A stretch of DNA of 64,000 nucleotides from an uncultured Verrucomicrobia subdivision 3 bacterium (GCA_903872345.1 CAIQKM010000068.1:1-64000); one strand, 5' to 3'. Positions 1-8,812 are shown, counted from the stretch's first letter. Numbers and translations: made by a program. The notes: a model not told the origin generated them from the letters alone.

Positions 1-319
1 ACGGACTGGTCGTTCTCTCCCCGTTGCTCTCCACCCCGCATTGCTGCGACGCAGTTACGGTTCGATACCGCACGGCTCTTCACCGCACAGAAACGGACTC
101 CCACCGTTCTATCCCCTCGCCTTCTCAGGCGCACGAGCGCGGCTGTCTCAGCCGCAGCGCGCGTGCAGGCCAAGTGGTGGCGGAGTTACCCGCATCGGGT
201 TTGCGGAATAGCAGGCGGCGTGAGTTTTTTTAACGCGGCCTGGTCTGGCGGCACGCTGCGGCTGAGACAGCCGCGCTCCGGCCTTTGGCAATCCGCTCTG
301 GCTGGCTCACCCCGCCGCC
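1..319. other. Gene-free left edge with a long inverted repeat
   Basis: No open frame here has features of a real protein. The stretch holds two copies of a 25-bp sequence in opposite orientation (135-159 and 254-278), listed separately. The rest is GC-rich sequence that I cannot assign. Confidence 0.6.
135..278. repeat. 25-bp perfect inverted repeat, arms about 95 bp apart
   Basis: The left arm (135-159) begins GAGCGCGGCTGTCTC and its exact reverse complement lies at 254-278. Each arm contains its own palindrome, GCGGCTG-TCT-CAGCCGC. A related but diverged sequence beginning GGAGCGCGGCTGTAT occurs near 63422. This pattern fits a dispersed REP-like intergenic repeat. Lying downstream of the WYL regulator, it could also act as a transcript end. 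Confidence 0.7.
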
Positions 320-1315
320 TTACTCCAACATCTTCCGGGCCGCCGCGCACACCGATTCCGCCAGCTCCGGCGGCGTGATCACCTTCGCCTCCCCGCCCCA
401 GCTCAACACCCAGCGCTCAATTTCCGACAGACTGGACAAACTGAGTTTCAACTCCACCCCGCCCTCTTTCAGTTCGCTCAGTTTCTGGGAGCCATGCCAT
501 TTTTTCTCCCGGACATAATCGGCGGCCCGGGCGCTGAATTGCAGCACCACCTCGTATTTGCCTTCGCCGGAATGCACGCCAAAGCTGTCGCGCAGCCGTT
601 TCTCCAGCGAAAACTTTTCCGTGCGCTCAAAGGTCTTGCCCGTGGGTTTGGCCGACTTGATCCGCCCCGGCGCAAAGGTGCGGATATCCTTGCGCGCATG
701 GTCAAATGCGAACAGAAACCATTCGCCATTGATGTTCGCCAGATGATACGGATCCACCTGCCTAGCCTCCGTGGCGGTCTGCCCCGGCTTGCGATAATGA
801 ATTTCCAACTGCTGCCGGCCGGAGACCGCCCGGGCCAGCACATCGAAAATTTTGAGGTCGAGAATAGGCTCCGCGCGGGTGCGGAAAGAAATGGTCTGCT
901 CAATCTCCGCGAGGTTCAGCGATATGGTGTCCGGCAGGGACTCCTCCATCTTGCGGAGGGCGGAGAGCAGCGGCTTCTCAAAACTGGTGCCGCGATATTG
1001 CTGCAAGGCTTTTTCAGCGACCACCAGGGCAAACAGTTCCCCTTCGGTGATCTGCATGGTGGGAAACGCGTTGACCTCGCCCGTGTAGTAATAGCCCTTG
1101 CGGGAACCGTCAAACTCGATCGGCAGGTTCAGCCGGTCGCGCATGAACTCAATGTCCCGGTGAATGGTCTTGGCCGCCACCTCAATGATGCGCGCCAAGG
1201 AAGAAGCATTCGGATATTTCCCCGCCTGTAGGGCTTGATGAATTCGCAGCATCCGCTCCAGCGGCGGACGGGCATGCGGATAGTCGCTCTTCGCCGAATC
1301 GTTCGACCGTTGCAT
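320..1315 (-). CDS. WYL-domain transcriptional regulator
   Basis: DNA-binding regulator of the HTH-WYL type (331 aa). An N-terminal helix-turn-helix of the HTH_11/DeoR kind covers about residues 18-80 (LARIIEVAAKTIHRDIEF is the recognition part). A WYL sensor domain follows at about 150-235, with GEWFLFAFD and RTFAPGRIKSAKPTG, and then a C-terminal WCX-like extension. WYL proteins usually sense nucleic acids or nucleotides and control DNA-repair, phage-defence or metabolic genes. No defence gene lies nearby, so the target is unknown. The gene lies 42 bp downstream of rho on the same strand and may be cotranscribed with it. Confidence 0.85.
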   Translation of the reverse strand: MQRSNDSAKSDYPHARPPLERMLRIHQALQAGKYPNASSLARIIEVAAKTIHRDIEFMRDRLNLPIEFDGSRKGYYYTGEVNAFPTMQITEGELFALVVAEKALQQYRGTSFEKPLLSALRKMEESLPDTISLNLAEIEQTISFRTRAEPILDLKIFDVLARAVSGRQQLEIHYRKPGQTATEARQVDPYHLANINGEWFLFAFDHARKDIRTFAPGRIKSAKPTGKTFERTEKFSLEKRLRDSFGVHSGEGKYEVVLQFSARAADYVREKKWHGSQKLSELKEGGVELKLSLSSLSEIERWVLSWGGEAKVITPPELAESVCAAARKMLE

Positions 1316-1357
1316 GGTGCAAGGTAATCCGATGTGACGGTTCGCGGCGTTGGCCGC

Positions 1358-2491
1358 TTACACCGACAGCTTGGCCAGCAGCTCGTCGTTCGTCTTGTGC
1401 TTCTTGAGCGCGGCGGTCAGCGTTTCCATCGCTTCGATGGGATTCAAGTCCACCATCGTGCGACGCAGTTTGCGGATCGCCTCGAGATGTTTGGCCGGGA
1501 ACAGCTTTTCTTCCTTGCGCGTGCCGGACTTGGGAATGTCAATGGCCGGGAACAGGCGGCGGTCGGAAAGCTTGCGGTCCAGAATCAGCTCCATGTTGCC
1601 GGTGCCCTTGAATTCCTGAAAAATCAGTTCATCCATGCGCGAACCGGTGTCAATCAGCGCCGTGGCCAGAATGGTCAGCGAACCGCCGTTTTCAATCTTG
1701 CGCGCGGAGGCGAACATCTTGCGCGGAATTTCCAGCGCGCGGGCGTCCACGCCGCCGGTCATCGTCCGGCCGCTGCCGCCATGCACGCTGTTGTAGGCGC
1801 GGGCGATGCGGGTGAGCGAATCCATGAGCACGAACACGTCCTTGCCGGATTCCACAATGCGGCGGCAGCGTTCAATCATGAAGCGGGAAAGACGCACGTG
1901 CGTTTCCAATTCCATGTCGTTGGAGGAGGCAACCACCTCCGCCTTGACGGAACGTTGGAAATCCGTGACTTCTTCCGGGCGCTCGTCGATGAGCAGCACC
2001 ATCACATGCACGTCCGGATGGTTCACCGTCACGGCGTTGCAAATCTGCTTGAGAATGGTCGTTTTGCCCGTGCGCGGCGGCGCGACAATCAAACCGCGCG
2101 TGCCGCGGCCAATCGGCGTCACCAAGTCAATCACCCGCGTTTCCAGCACGTCCGGCGTGGTCTCCAGCTTGAATTTTTCGATCGGGTCAATCGTGGTCAG
2201 GTTCTCAAAGCGCACGGCCTTGGTGTAATCCTGAAACAGCATTTCGTTCACGCGATCCACGGAGCGAAGCTGCGGGCTGGTGCCGCGATGCGGCGGCTGG
2301 GTGGGGCCTTCAATGAAACTGCCTTCGCGCAGAAAACTGCGGCGGATGGTGTCCGGCGTCACGAAAATGTCCGTCGGTTTGGGATGAAAATGATTTTGCG
2401 CCGTGCGCAGAAACCCAAAACCCTTCTCGGAAATCTCGAGATAGCCGCATCCATAGTTGGGCTTGTCGCCGTTAGCTTGCGTATCGCTCAT
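1358..2491 (-). CDS. rho: Transcription termination factor Rho, short N-terminus
   Basis: Hexameric RNA-dependent ATPase that ends transcription. At 377 aa it is shorter than the about 419 aa of E. coli Rho. It starts almost directly in the cold-shock-like RNA-binding domain (RNP1-type GFGFLR at 24-29), so the usual N-terminal Rho_N helical subdomain is missing. The ATPase part is complete: Walker A APPRTGKT at 137-144, Walker B LLIDE near 170, the Q-loop/R-loop region with HGGSGRTMTGGVDA, and the C-terminal GTRKEE stretch. The start ATG at 2491 follows an AT-rich leader of about 300 bp, which could be regulatory because rho genes are often autoattenuated. Family identity is certain; the effect of the missing subdomain is unknown. 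Confidence 0.97.
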   Translation of the reverse strand: MSDTQANGDKPNYGCGYLEISEKGFGFLRTAQNHFHPKPTDIFVTPDTIRRSFLREGSFIEGPTQPPHRGTSPQLRSVDRVNEMLFQDYTKAVRFENLTTIDPIEKFKLETTPDVLETRVIDLVTPIGRGTRGLIVAPPRTGKTTILKQICNAVTVNHPDVHVMVLLIDERPEEVTDFQRSVKAEVVASSNDMELETHVRLSRFMIERCRRIVESGKDVFVLMDSLTRIARAYNSVHGGSGRTMTGGVDARALEIPRKMFASARKIENGGSLTILATALIDTGSRMDELIFQEFKGTGNMELILDRKLSDRRLFPAIDIPKSGTRKEEKLFPAKHLEAIRKLRRTMVDLNPIEAMETLTAALKKHKTNDELLAKLSV

Positions 2492-2797
2492 ATAAAAAAT
2501 TGTGGCCGAAGGCTGAAACCCTTCCGAAAATTGTTGGAAAAGTGAATATTGGAAAATGCCCGGTTAACCGCCCTACTCACCGCTTGCACCGGACTTAATT
2601 ACCTTCGACGATTGGTTATTTAATGCCAATTCCCGCAAAAGGCAACAAGTTTTTTTGGTTTATTTTCCGAACCGGGTGCGCCTCGGCGGTAATTTTGCGT
2701 TGAAAAGCGGGCCGAAAAAGAAGTTTTGTGGCAGGGAATAATTACGAAATTACGGGAAGGCGGGAGCCTGTCGCCCGCCTTCCCGGGAAAACAACGT
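2492..2797. other. Intergenic leader of rho and 3' end of cysK
   Basis: No gene here. The part nearest rho is AT-rich, with poly-A/T runs typical of an untranslated leader. I found no convincing -35/-10 pair. The part nearest cysK holds the hairpin at 2753-2785. Confidence 0.6.
2753..2785 (-). terminator. 12-bp perfect hairpin after cysK
   Basis: Arms CGGGAAGGCGGG (2753-2764) and its complement (2774-2785) enclose a 9-nt loop. It begins 12 bp past the cysK stop. Reading on the minus strand it is followed by TAATTTCG rather than a clean U-run, so it may be a weak terminator or a 3'-protecting hairpin. Confidence 0.5.
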
Positions 2798-3781
2798 TCA
2801 GCCCCCCACTTCCGCGCGGGCTTCGGCCGCCAGGGCCGTGCTCAGGTAACGTTCGCCCGTGGAACAGGCAATGGTCACAATCATCTTGCCCTTGTTTTCC
2901 GGGCGCTTCGCAATTTCAATCGCGGCAAACACATTCGCCCCGGTTGAGATCCCCACCAGCAGACCCTCTTCCTTCGCCAGCCGCCGCGCCATCGCAAACG
3001 CATCGTCATTGGCCACCTGAAACGCTTCCACAATCTGCGCATGGCCCGCGCTGTCCTTCAAATGCAAATTCTTCGGCACAAATCCCGCGCCCGTGCCTTG
3101 GATCTTGTGCGGACCCGGCTTCACCGGCTGACCGGCCAGCGTCTGCGAAATGACCGGCGAATCCTTGGGTTCCACCGCCACGGCCTGAAACGAGGGACGC
3201 TTGGGCTTGATGACTTCGGTGATCCCGGTGATGGTGCCGCCGGTGCCCACCGCCGCCACGAGGATGTCCACCTTGCCATCGGTGTCGTCCCAAATTTCCA
3301 CCGCCGTGGTTTTCTTGTGGATTTCCGGATTGGCCGGATTGTCAAACTGCTGGGGGATCCACGCATTCGGGGTTTCGCGCGCCAGCGCTTCCGCGCGGGC
3401 AATCGCCCCCTTCATGCCTTCGGCGCCGGGCGTCAGTACCAGCTTCGCTCCGAGCATCGCCAGCAGCGTGCGGCGCTCGAGCGACATCGTTTCCGGCATC
3501 GTGAGAATCAGTTTGTAACCCCGGGCCGCCGCCACAAACGCCAGCGCAATGCCCGTGTTGCCGCTCGTCGGCTCAATGATCACCGTGTCCTTGTTCAATA
3601 CGCCGCGCTTTTCGGCGTCATCAATCATCGCCATGCCAATGCGGTCCTTCACGCTGCCCAGCGGATTGAAAAACTCGCACTTGAGCAGGATCGTGGCATC
3701 CACGCCGGCGGTGACCTTGTTCAATTTCACCAGCGGCGTGTGCCCGATGGTTTCGACAATGTTGTTATAAATGCGGCCCAT
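2798..3781 (-). CDS. cysK: Cysteine synthase A (O-acetylserine sulfhydrylase)
   Basis: PLP enzyme that makes L-cysteine from O-acetylserine and sulfide. The start at 3781 ([20 protein letters not shown]) gives 327 aa, the usual length. The frame stays open 46 codons further upstream, but that part is unlike the family. The PLP lysine is K45 in GSVKDRIG, the substrate loop is [10 protein letters not shown] near 71-80, the PLP phosphate loop is GTGGTITG, and the PLP-ring serine lies in [10 protein letters not shown]. It is the first gene of a minus-strand group with rho, but 306 bp and a hairpin separate them, so it is probably transcribed separately. Confidence 0.96.
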   Translation of the reverse strand: MGRIYNNIVETIGHTPLVKLNKVTAGVDATILLKCEFFNPLGSVKDRIGMAMIDDAEKRGVLNKDTVIIEPTSGNTGIALAFVAAARGYKLILTMPETMSLERRTLLAMLGAKLVLTPGAEGMKGAIARAEALARETPNAWIPQQFDNPANPEIHKKTTAVEIWDDTDGKVDILVAAVGTGGTITGITEVIKPKRPSFQAVAVEPKDSPVISQTLAGQPVKPGPHKIQGTGAGFVPKNLHLKDSAGHAQIVEAFQVANDDAFAMARRLAKEEGLLVGISTGANVFAAIEIAKRPENKGKMIVTIACSTGERYLSTALAAEARAEVGG

Positions 3782-3896
3782 AAAATTTGATTGGTGTTGG
3801 CAGAACTCGTTTCGGTTGGAGGATTTTGACGAAAAGCGACGGCCGGGCAAGCATTTTAATAATCGGCAAACCCCGTCGGGTGCATCTGGCCCCTGT

Positions 3897-3946
3897 CCTT
3901 GCTCCCTCGCCCCGCCCAAGCGGGGGAGAGGGTTGGGTGAGGGAGA
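3897..3946 (+). repeat. Dispersed hairpin repeat, copy 1
   Basis: A CTCCCTCGCCCCG arm, a short loop, then CGGGGGAGAGGG and the tail TTGGGTGAGGG. The same design recurs at 22108-22155 and 63262-63306, always in this orientation. The palindromic core folds into a hairpin. It sits in the intergenic gap between cysK and the Nudix gene. Confidence 0.65.
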
Positions 3947-4047
3947 GCGTCACCCACTAACTTTTTCCGACAACTGGCTTTACCTCATTAATCCGCAAAC
4001 TGCCAGCCGACCGTTAATTGAAAAATGGTTTCTGACTTAACTCAGCC

Positions 4048-4452
4048 TCAGAACCATGTCCCTGTTTTCAACTTTTCCAATAATTTCAGGTCGGCGGCCG
4101 GGAATTCAAAGTTCGCCAATTCTTCCTTGGTGGCCCAATGAAAGGCGGCACATCCAATGGCCTGCGGCTCACCTTTGAGCAGGCGGCAGATGAAAAATTT
4201 CAGGTGAACGGTCTTCTCCGGATATGCATGGGTGACTTCCTCAAACAACTCATCCACGGCAATTTCCACGGCCAGCTCCTCGTGAATTTCCCGCACCAGG
4301 CAGGCTTCAAAACTTTCGCCCGGCTCGCGCTTGCCGCCGGGAAATTCCCACAGTCCGCCCAAATGAGCGGCGGCCTGCCGCTGGGTAATAAGCAAACGGC
4401 CTTGATGAAAAATCAAGGCCGCGCTGACTTCGATGATTTTGCCGGCAGTCAA
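4048..4452 (-). CDS. Nudix hydrolase, MutT-like
   Basis: Small Nudix pyrophosphohydrolase (134 aa), most like 8-oxo-dGTP diphosphatases that clean the nucleotide pool. The full Nudix box is present at residues 40-61: G40, E46 and REIHEEL at 54-60. The substrate-binding start EVSAALIFHQGRLLITQR and LGGLWEFPGG also match MutT. It lies 2 nt downstream of ugd and is probably translated from the same message. Nudix substrates are hard to predict; a nucleotide-sugar hydrolase role next to ugd cannot be excluded. Confidence 0.88.
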   Translation of the reverse strand: MTAGKIIEVSAALIFHQGRLLITQRQAAAHLGGLWEFPGGKREPGESFEACLVREIHEELAVEIAVDELFEEVTHAYPEKTVHLKFFICRLLKGEPQAIGCAAFHWATKEELANFEFPAADLKLLEKLKTGTWF

Positions 4453-4454
4453 AT

Positions 4455-5744
4455 TTAACGTCCCACGCTCTTGTAGATCCAGCCGAGCTTTTCCATTTCC
4501 ACCGGATCAAACAGATTGCGACCGTCAAACAGGATCGGATGGGTGAGCCCTTTCTTGGCCCGGGCCAAATCAACCGACTTGAATTCCTCCCACTCCGTGG
4601 CAATCACCAGGGCATCACAGCCTTCGGCGACGGCATCCATGTCGTCCACATAGGTCACGTCCGGCAGGATGGCCTTGGCCTTTTCCATGCCTTTGGGATC
4701 ATGCACCCGCAGGGTCGCGCCCTCTTTCAACAGGCGCTGGCACAGGTCAATCGCCGGTGAGGAGCGCACGTCATCGGTGTTTTGCTTGAAGGCCAGACCG
4801 AGCACGCCGATCTTTTTGTCTTTGAGGACCCAGAGCGTGTCCGTGATTTTTTTGACAAACCGGTCCATCTGGTCGGCGTTGATGCGCTGAACTTCGCGGA
4901 GCAATTTGAAATCGTAACCGATCTGTTCGGCGATCTTGATAAAGGCGCTGAGGTCCTTCGGAAAGCAACTGCCGCCAAACCCGATGCCGGCGTTCAGGAA
5001 ACGGCGACCGATGCGTTCGTCCAGACCGATGCCTTGGGCGACTTCCTGGACATTAGCGCCCGCCGCTTCGCACACGTTGGCAATGGCGTTGATATATGAA
5101 ATCTTAAGGGCCAGGAAGGAATTGGCCGCGTGCTTGATCAGTTCGGCGGAATTGATGTCCGTGACAATGATCGGAGCCTTGAAGGGCGTGTAAATATCCG
5201 TCATGGCCGCCACCGGACGCTGGGAACGCACCCCGATGACCACGCGGTCCGGCTTCATCAAATCGTCCACGGCGAAACCTTCGCGCAGGAATTCGGGATT
5301 GCTGACCACGTCAAATTCCACTTTGGCGGTGCAATAGCGCTTGATGGTTTCCGCCACCTTGTCGCCGGTCTTGACCGGGACGGTGCTCTTATCCACCACA
5401 ATCTTGTAACTAGTCATGGCGGCGGCGATATCACGGGCCACGCGCTCGATATAGCTCAGGTCCACGGACCCGTCCGGCTGCGGCGGCGTCGGCACGGCGA
5501 TGAACACCACGTCGGATTTTTGGACTCCCTCGGCGGTGCTATTGGTAAAGAAAAGCCGTCCCGCAGCGACGTTCTTTTTGACCAATTCTTCCAGTCCGGG
5601 TTCGTAGATGGGAATGCCGCCCGCCTGAAGTTTTTTAACTTTTGCCGCGTCATTATCCACGCAAATCACCTGATGCCCCACTTCGGCAAAACAGGTGCCC
5701 GAAACCAAACCTACGTAACCAGTACCAATGATACAAAGTTTCAT
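4455..5744 (-). CDS. ugd: UDP-glucose 6-dehydrogenase
   Basis: Oxidises UDP-glucose to UDP-glucuronate with two NAD+, supplying surface polysaccharide or exopolysaccharide synthesis. At 429 aa it is full length. The Rossmann motif GTGYVGL is at 7-13, the substrate-binding region near 204 reads ELIKHAANSF, and the catalytic cysteine is C260 in FGGSCFPKDL. The C-terminal UDP-binding domain runs through KQNTDDVRSSPAIDLC. It is followed after 2 nt by the Nudix gene and preceded by the TPR membrane protein 43 bp upstream, all on the minus strand. Confidence 0.96.
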   Translation of the reverse strand: MKLCIIGTGYVGLVSGTCFAEVGHQVICVDNDAAKVKKLQAGGIPIYEPGLEELVKKNVAAGRLFFTNSTAEGVQKSDVVFIAVPTPPQPDGSVDLSYIERVARDIAAAMTSYKIVVDKSTVPVKTGDKVAETIKRYCTAKVEFDVVSNPEFLREGFAVDDLMKPDRVVIGVRSQRPVAAMTDIYTPFKAPIIVTDINSAELIKHAANSFLALKISYINAIANVCEAAGANVQEVAQGIGLDERIGRRFLNAGIGFGGSCFPKDLSAFIKIAEQIGYDFKLLREVQRINADQMDRFVKKITDTLWVLKDKKIGVLGLAFKQNTDDVRSSPAIDLCQRLLKEGATLRVHDPKGMEKAKAILPDVTYVDDMDAVAEGCDALVIATEWEEFKSVDLARAKKGLTHPILFDGRNLFDPVEMEKLGWIYKSVGR

Positions 5745-5787
5745 GAAATGAATCTATTCCGGGAATCGGCAGTTAAATGAATCGAAG

Positions 5788-6441
5788 TTATTTCGCAGCG
5801 GCGGTCTTGGCGGCCATCTTCTGCTTGATGATCGCGAGGTGCTGATACGCTTCCGAGCCGATGGAAATCTGGGTGCCCAACCGGGTGACATCCTGAAAAT
5901 AACCCTGGGCTTCGGTCAATTTGCCCGAAAGTTCGGAGATCCGTCCGAGGGCGAATTTGGCCATCAGCGTGGCCGGGGCTTCGGCGGGACCGGCGGCGGC
6001 TTTATTGTACCAGCTCACGGCCTGATCGGCCTTGCCTTGGGCTTCCAAGCTCGCACCCGCGCCGAGAAACGCTTCGCCCGCCAAGGGGTTGGTCGGATGA
6101 GCGTCGGCGAAACCCTGGTATTGGGCCTGGGCATCGGTATATTTGCCATTCTCAAAATAAGCGGTGGCCGCCTGGAGTTGCGCCCGGAGGGCGGCCTGGG
6201 TGCCGGACTGGGCACTGGCCAGTTGCAACAAGTCTTCCGGACTTACCGGCGGAGTAGTCAGTAATTGGGAAAGCTTGATCCCGGCGGCGACTTCTTTCTG
6301 GGCTTTGGCGGCGGAGGCCACGCTGATAATGCCAACGAGCACCGCCACACCGATCACCCCGCCAATGAGCTGGCGCCGGTGGGCTTCAATCCACGGCCAC
6401 GCTTTGAATAAGAATTCTCCTGATATTTCCTGTGTTTCCAT
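5788..6441 (-). CDS. Membrane-anchored TPR protein
   Basis: 217 aa. A short cytoplasmic N-terminus and one membrane helix (about 22-44, LIGGVIGVAVLVGIISVA) lead into a helical repeat region of TPR type (about 60-205) with repeated A-x-Y-F/W-N-x-G patterns, such as AYFENGKYTDAQAQYQGFA and GAGASLEAQGKADQAVSWYN. The architecture resembles YfgM-like or TPR_21 proteins, which act as periplasmic chaperone or scaffold partners. It lies between hemW and ugd on the same strand, 58 bp after hemW. No specific function can be named. Confidence 0.75.
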   Translation of the reverse strand: METQEISGEFLFKAWPWIEAHRRQLIGGVIGVAVLVGIISVASAAKAQKEVAAGIKLSQLLTTPPVSPEDLLQLASAQSGTQAALRAQLQAATAYFENGKYTDAQAQYQGFADAHPTNPLAGEAFLGAGASLEAQGKADQAVSWYNKAAAGPAEAPATLMAKFALGRISELSGKLTEAQGYFQDVTRLGTQISIGSEAYQHLAIIKQKMAAKTAAAK

Positions 6442-6499
6442 AAATTTAGACCAATATATTTGCCCGCCGGAGCGATCAAGGCAAGGCGAATCATTTCAG

Positions 6500-7690
6500 T
6501 CACCGGAGAAACAGTTCCGCCACGGAGTCGGCAAAGCGAAGGCCAGGGCGGGTGAGTTGAAAGCGGTCGGCCTCGGCCCGACCCCAGCCGCGCTGCTCGA
6601 CCTGCTGAATTTCAGTCCGCCAGTGTTCCCGCAAGTCAAAACCGGTCACCCGCAGGAAATCGGCGAAAGGCCAGCCGGCATTCATACGCAGGCCGAACGC
6701 GGCGATTTCGCCGGCCCGGCGAATTGGCGACAATTCTTCCCTTGACTCAATGGCCCGCTTCCCCTGCTCCAACTGCTCGCAATAAAGCTGGGTATTGGCC
6801 CAATTTTTGGTCCGCACACCGCGCACATACCCGGTGGCGCTGGGGCCGAGCCCGTAAAATGACCCGCCGCGCCAGTAATTGACATTGTGTTTGCAGGCGA
6901 GACCGGGAATCAAACTGCTTGTTTCCGCGAGAGGAACAACCGCCCCCACGCGCTGATGTCGGGCAAAATTGGCGATTTCATATTGTTGCAAACCGGCAGC
7001 GGCAGATCGGTCCACCAGCTCATCGAACATGGCGCAGGCAAGGTCTTCGTTCACATCAAATTCACCCGCCTGCAACTGGTGGAACAGCGGGGTGTCTTCC
7101 TCGTAAATCACCTCGTAGCTGGAAAGATGTTCGCTGCCAAAGGCCATGGCCTCGTCCAAGGTCGCGCGCCAGATGTCCATGGTCTGGCCGGGAATGGCAA
7201 ACATGAGGTCCACGTTGACATTATCGAAGCCCGCCTGGCGCAGGATGTTGAACGATTTGAAAACCATTTCGCGGGAATGAACGCGGCCCAGGCGGTCGAG
7301 CAATTTTTCATCCAGCGACTGGACCCCCATGGAAATGCGGTTTACCCCGAAGTCGCGAAGCAACTTGGACTTGTCCAGCGAAACGGTGGCGGGATTGCTT
7401 TCGATGGTAAATTCGGTTGCGCCCAGCAAATTCAGCCGTTCCATTGCGCGGAGAATATCCTCCCATTGACGGAGGTTCAGTATGGACGGCGTGCCGCCGC
7501 CAAAAAAAATGGTCTCGGGCCGAAGATCGGAGGCGACCAGTTCCAATTCGCGAATGAGGGCGGCGACGTAGCGGTTGATGAGTTCACCCGACGACGCTTC
7601 CGAGAAGAATGCGCAGTACTCGCACTTCTGGGCGCAAAACGGAACGTGGATGTAGAGGCTCGTGACCGGAGCCGACACGGATTGAGACAT
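6500..7690 (-). CDS. hemW: Radical SAM heme chaperone HemW-like
   Basis: 396-aa radical SAM protein of the HemW/HemN-like branch. The [4Fe-4S] motif is C19-x3-C23-x2-C26 (FCAQKCEYC), followed by the phenylalanine found in HemW rather than in true oxygen-independent coproporphyrinogen oxidase. GGGTPS at 64-69 binds SAM. The C-terminal HemN_C region is present near the end (AAFGLRMNAGWPF). HemW inserts heme into target proteins such as respiratory enzymes; older annotation calls it coproporphyrinogen III oxidase. It begins a minus-strand run hemW-TPR-ugd-Nudix. Confidence 0.88.
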   Translation of the reverse strand: MSQSVSAPVTSLYIHVPFCAQKCEYCAFFSEASSGELINRYVAALIRELELVASDLRPETIFFGGGTPSILNLRQWEDILRAMERLNLLGATEFTIESNPATVSLDKSKLLRDFGVNRISMGVQSLDEKLLDRLGRVHSREMVFKSFNILRQAGFDNVNVDLMFAIPGQTMDIWRATLDEAMAFGSEHLSSYEVIYEEDTPLFHQLQAGEFDVNEDLACAMFDELVDRSAAAGLQQYEIANFARHQRVGAVVPLAETSSLIPGLACKHNVNYWRGGSFYGLGPSATGYVRGVRTKNWANTQLYCEQLEQGKRAIESREELSPIRRAGEIAAFGLRMNAGWPFADFLRVTGFDLREHWRTEIQQVEQRGWGRAEADRFQLTRPGLRFADSVAELFLR

Positions 7691-7740
7691 GACCCCAGCT
7701 TACCGGAGTCATGGGCGGATGTGAATGAAATCCGCCGGGG

Positions 7741-7950
7741 TCAGGTCCCCTCGGCGCGCTGCACGTTCTGCGCTTTCAAGCCTTTGTCGCTGGGAATGGC
7801 TTCGAAGGTCACCGGCTCACCTTCGTTCAGGGTCTTGTAACCCGAGCCGATGATGGAGGTGTGATGCACGAAGACATCCTGCCCGGAATCCTGGGCAATG
7901 AACCCGAATCCCTTTTTGTTGTCGAACCACTTCACTTTGCCACTAGCCAT
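7741..7950 (-). CDS. Cold-shock protein, CspA family
   Basis: 69-aa single OB-fold RNA/ssDNA-binding protein. RNP1 is KGFGFI (13-18) and RNP2 is DVFVHH (25-30); the aromatic patch W8, F15, F17, F27 is intact. AGGAG lies 5-9 nt before the ATG, one of the few clear ribosome-binding sites in the window. The leader of about 100 nt carries a terminator-like hairpin 38-64 nt before the start (listed separately). That arrangement suggests control by antitermination or by the protein itself, since Csp proteins can melt such hairpins. Confidence 0.96.
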   Translation of the reverse strand: MASGKVKWFDNKKGFGFIAQDSGQDVFVHHTSIIGSGYKTLNEGEPVTFEAIPSDKGLKAQNVQRAEGT

Positions 7951-7979
7951 AATACTCCTGATTTGAGGTTGGGTGCCAA

Positions 7980-8014
7980 AAGCAAAAATGACACAGCCGG
8001 CGTGGCTGTGCCAT
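7980..8014 (-). terminator. Terminator-like hairpin in the csp leader
   Basis: On the minus strand ATGGCACAGCC (8014-8004), loop ACGCC, then GGCTGTGTCAT (7998-7988). This gives 11 pairs including one G-U that would be an A-C mismatch on the plus strand. TTTTTGCTTTT follows at once. It lies between the csp promoter and the csp ATG, with only 37 nt left to the start, so it works either as an attenuator of csp or as the end of an upstream transcript. Confidence 0.7.
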
Positions 8015-8056
8015 AAATCAGTTATCTCAAATACTCATACTTGCAGATTGTTAAAA

Positions 8057-8085
8057 TTGATAACAAAAAAGGGTGAGTCCGTCAA
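8057..8085 (-). promoter_or_regulatory. Sigma70-type promoter of the cold-shock gene
   Basis: TTGACG (8085-8080), a 17-nt spacer, then TATCAA (8062-8057) on the minus strand. Predicted start of RNA near 8050, giving a leader of about 100 nt that contains the hairpin. Confidence 0.6.
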
Positions 8086-8212
8086 GTGAAAGTTTTTGGT
8101 AGAAACGAATTTACCGCTTTCACCCCATCCACCGGCGATTTTTCCCATCGCCATACGAAACGAAACCAAGCATTTATAGGCCGCCGGGCTGAAGCCACCA
8201 TGCCATGGCTGC

Positions 8213-8737
8213 TCAATGTTTCTTGATCAAGGAAACCACCAGCATGGCCACCACCAGCCAGAGGACCACGGAGGCGCCGGAAATCAGACCGGTCCAGACG
8301 TAACGCAGGACGGGATTCCGGGTTTTCTGAAAGACGGCCTTGTTGATGCCCCAGGCAAGTCCACCGCAACCGCCGCCAATCGCGCCCCCCACGGCCACCA
8401 AGGCAATGGGCAGGGCGATCCAAATCTGGTCGTACCAAGCAAGTTTGGCCGGCCCAACCGGCAGAGCGGGCATCGCCCGGGCCATACTTGGAGGTGGTGG
8501 TGGCGGCGTGTGCGGAACCGAGGCGACCATGTGCAGACGCGGAGCGGCCGCCGAAGGCGGTGCCGATGAAAGGGACGGGGTAACCGCCAAAACATGGGCG
8601 ATGATTTCGTTGGCGGCTGCGGTGCCGTCCGCGCCGCAGATGGGACACGCAACCGCGTAGGACATCTTGCCGTTAACCGGCTCGACCTCGAAAGAATAGC
8701 GCTGACCGCAGCCACACTGCACTTTGACTGGTATCAT
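8213..8737 (-). CDS. Small zinc-ribbon-like membrane protein, unknown function
   Basis: 174 aa from the ATG at 8737 (MIPVKVQCGCGQRY). The N-terminus has four cysteines in CxC ... CPIC arrangement, typical of a small zinc ribbon. A proline-rich linker follows (PPPPPP near residue 85), then two hydrophobic helices in the C-terminal half (IALPIALVAVGGAIGGG and ISGASVVLWLVVAMLVVSL) and a basic end, IKKH. The layout suggests a cytoplasmic zinc ribbon tethered to the membrane. No function is recognised. Upstream codons remain open to 8797 but look unrelated. Confidence 0.65.
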   Translation of the reverse strand: MIPVKVQCGCGQRYSFEVEPVNGKMSYAVACPICGADGTAAANEIIAHVLAVTPSLSSAPPSAAAPRLHMVASVPHTPPPPPPSMARAMPALPVGPAKLAWYDQIWIALPIALVAVGGAIGGGCGGLAWGINKAVFQKTRNPVLRYVWTGLISGASVVLWLVVAMLVVSLIKKH

Positions 8738-8812
8738 AAGGAAACCCTTCGAATTGCCGGTGGGGAACCACTGGTAACTGATGTACCACTTGACCACCGC
8801 CCCGCCCCAATG

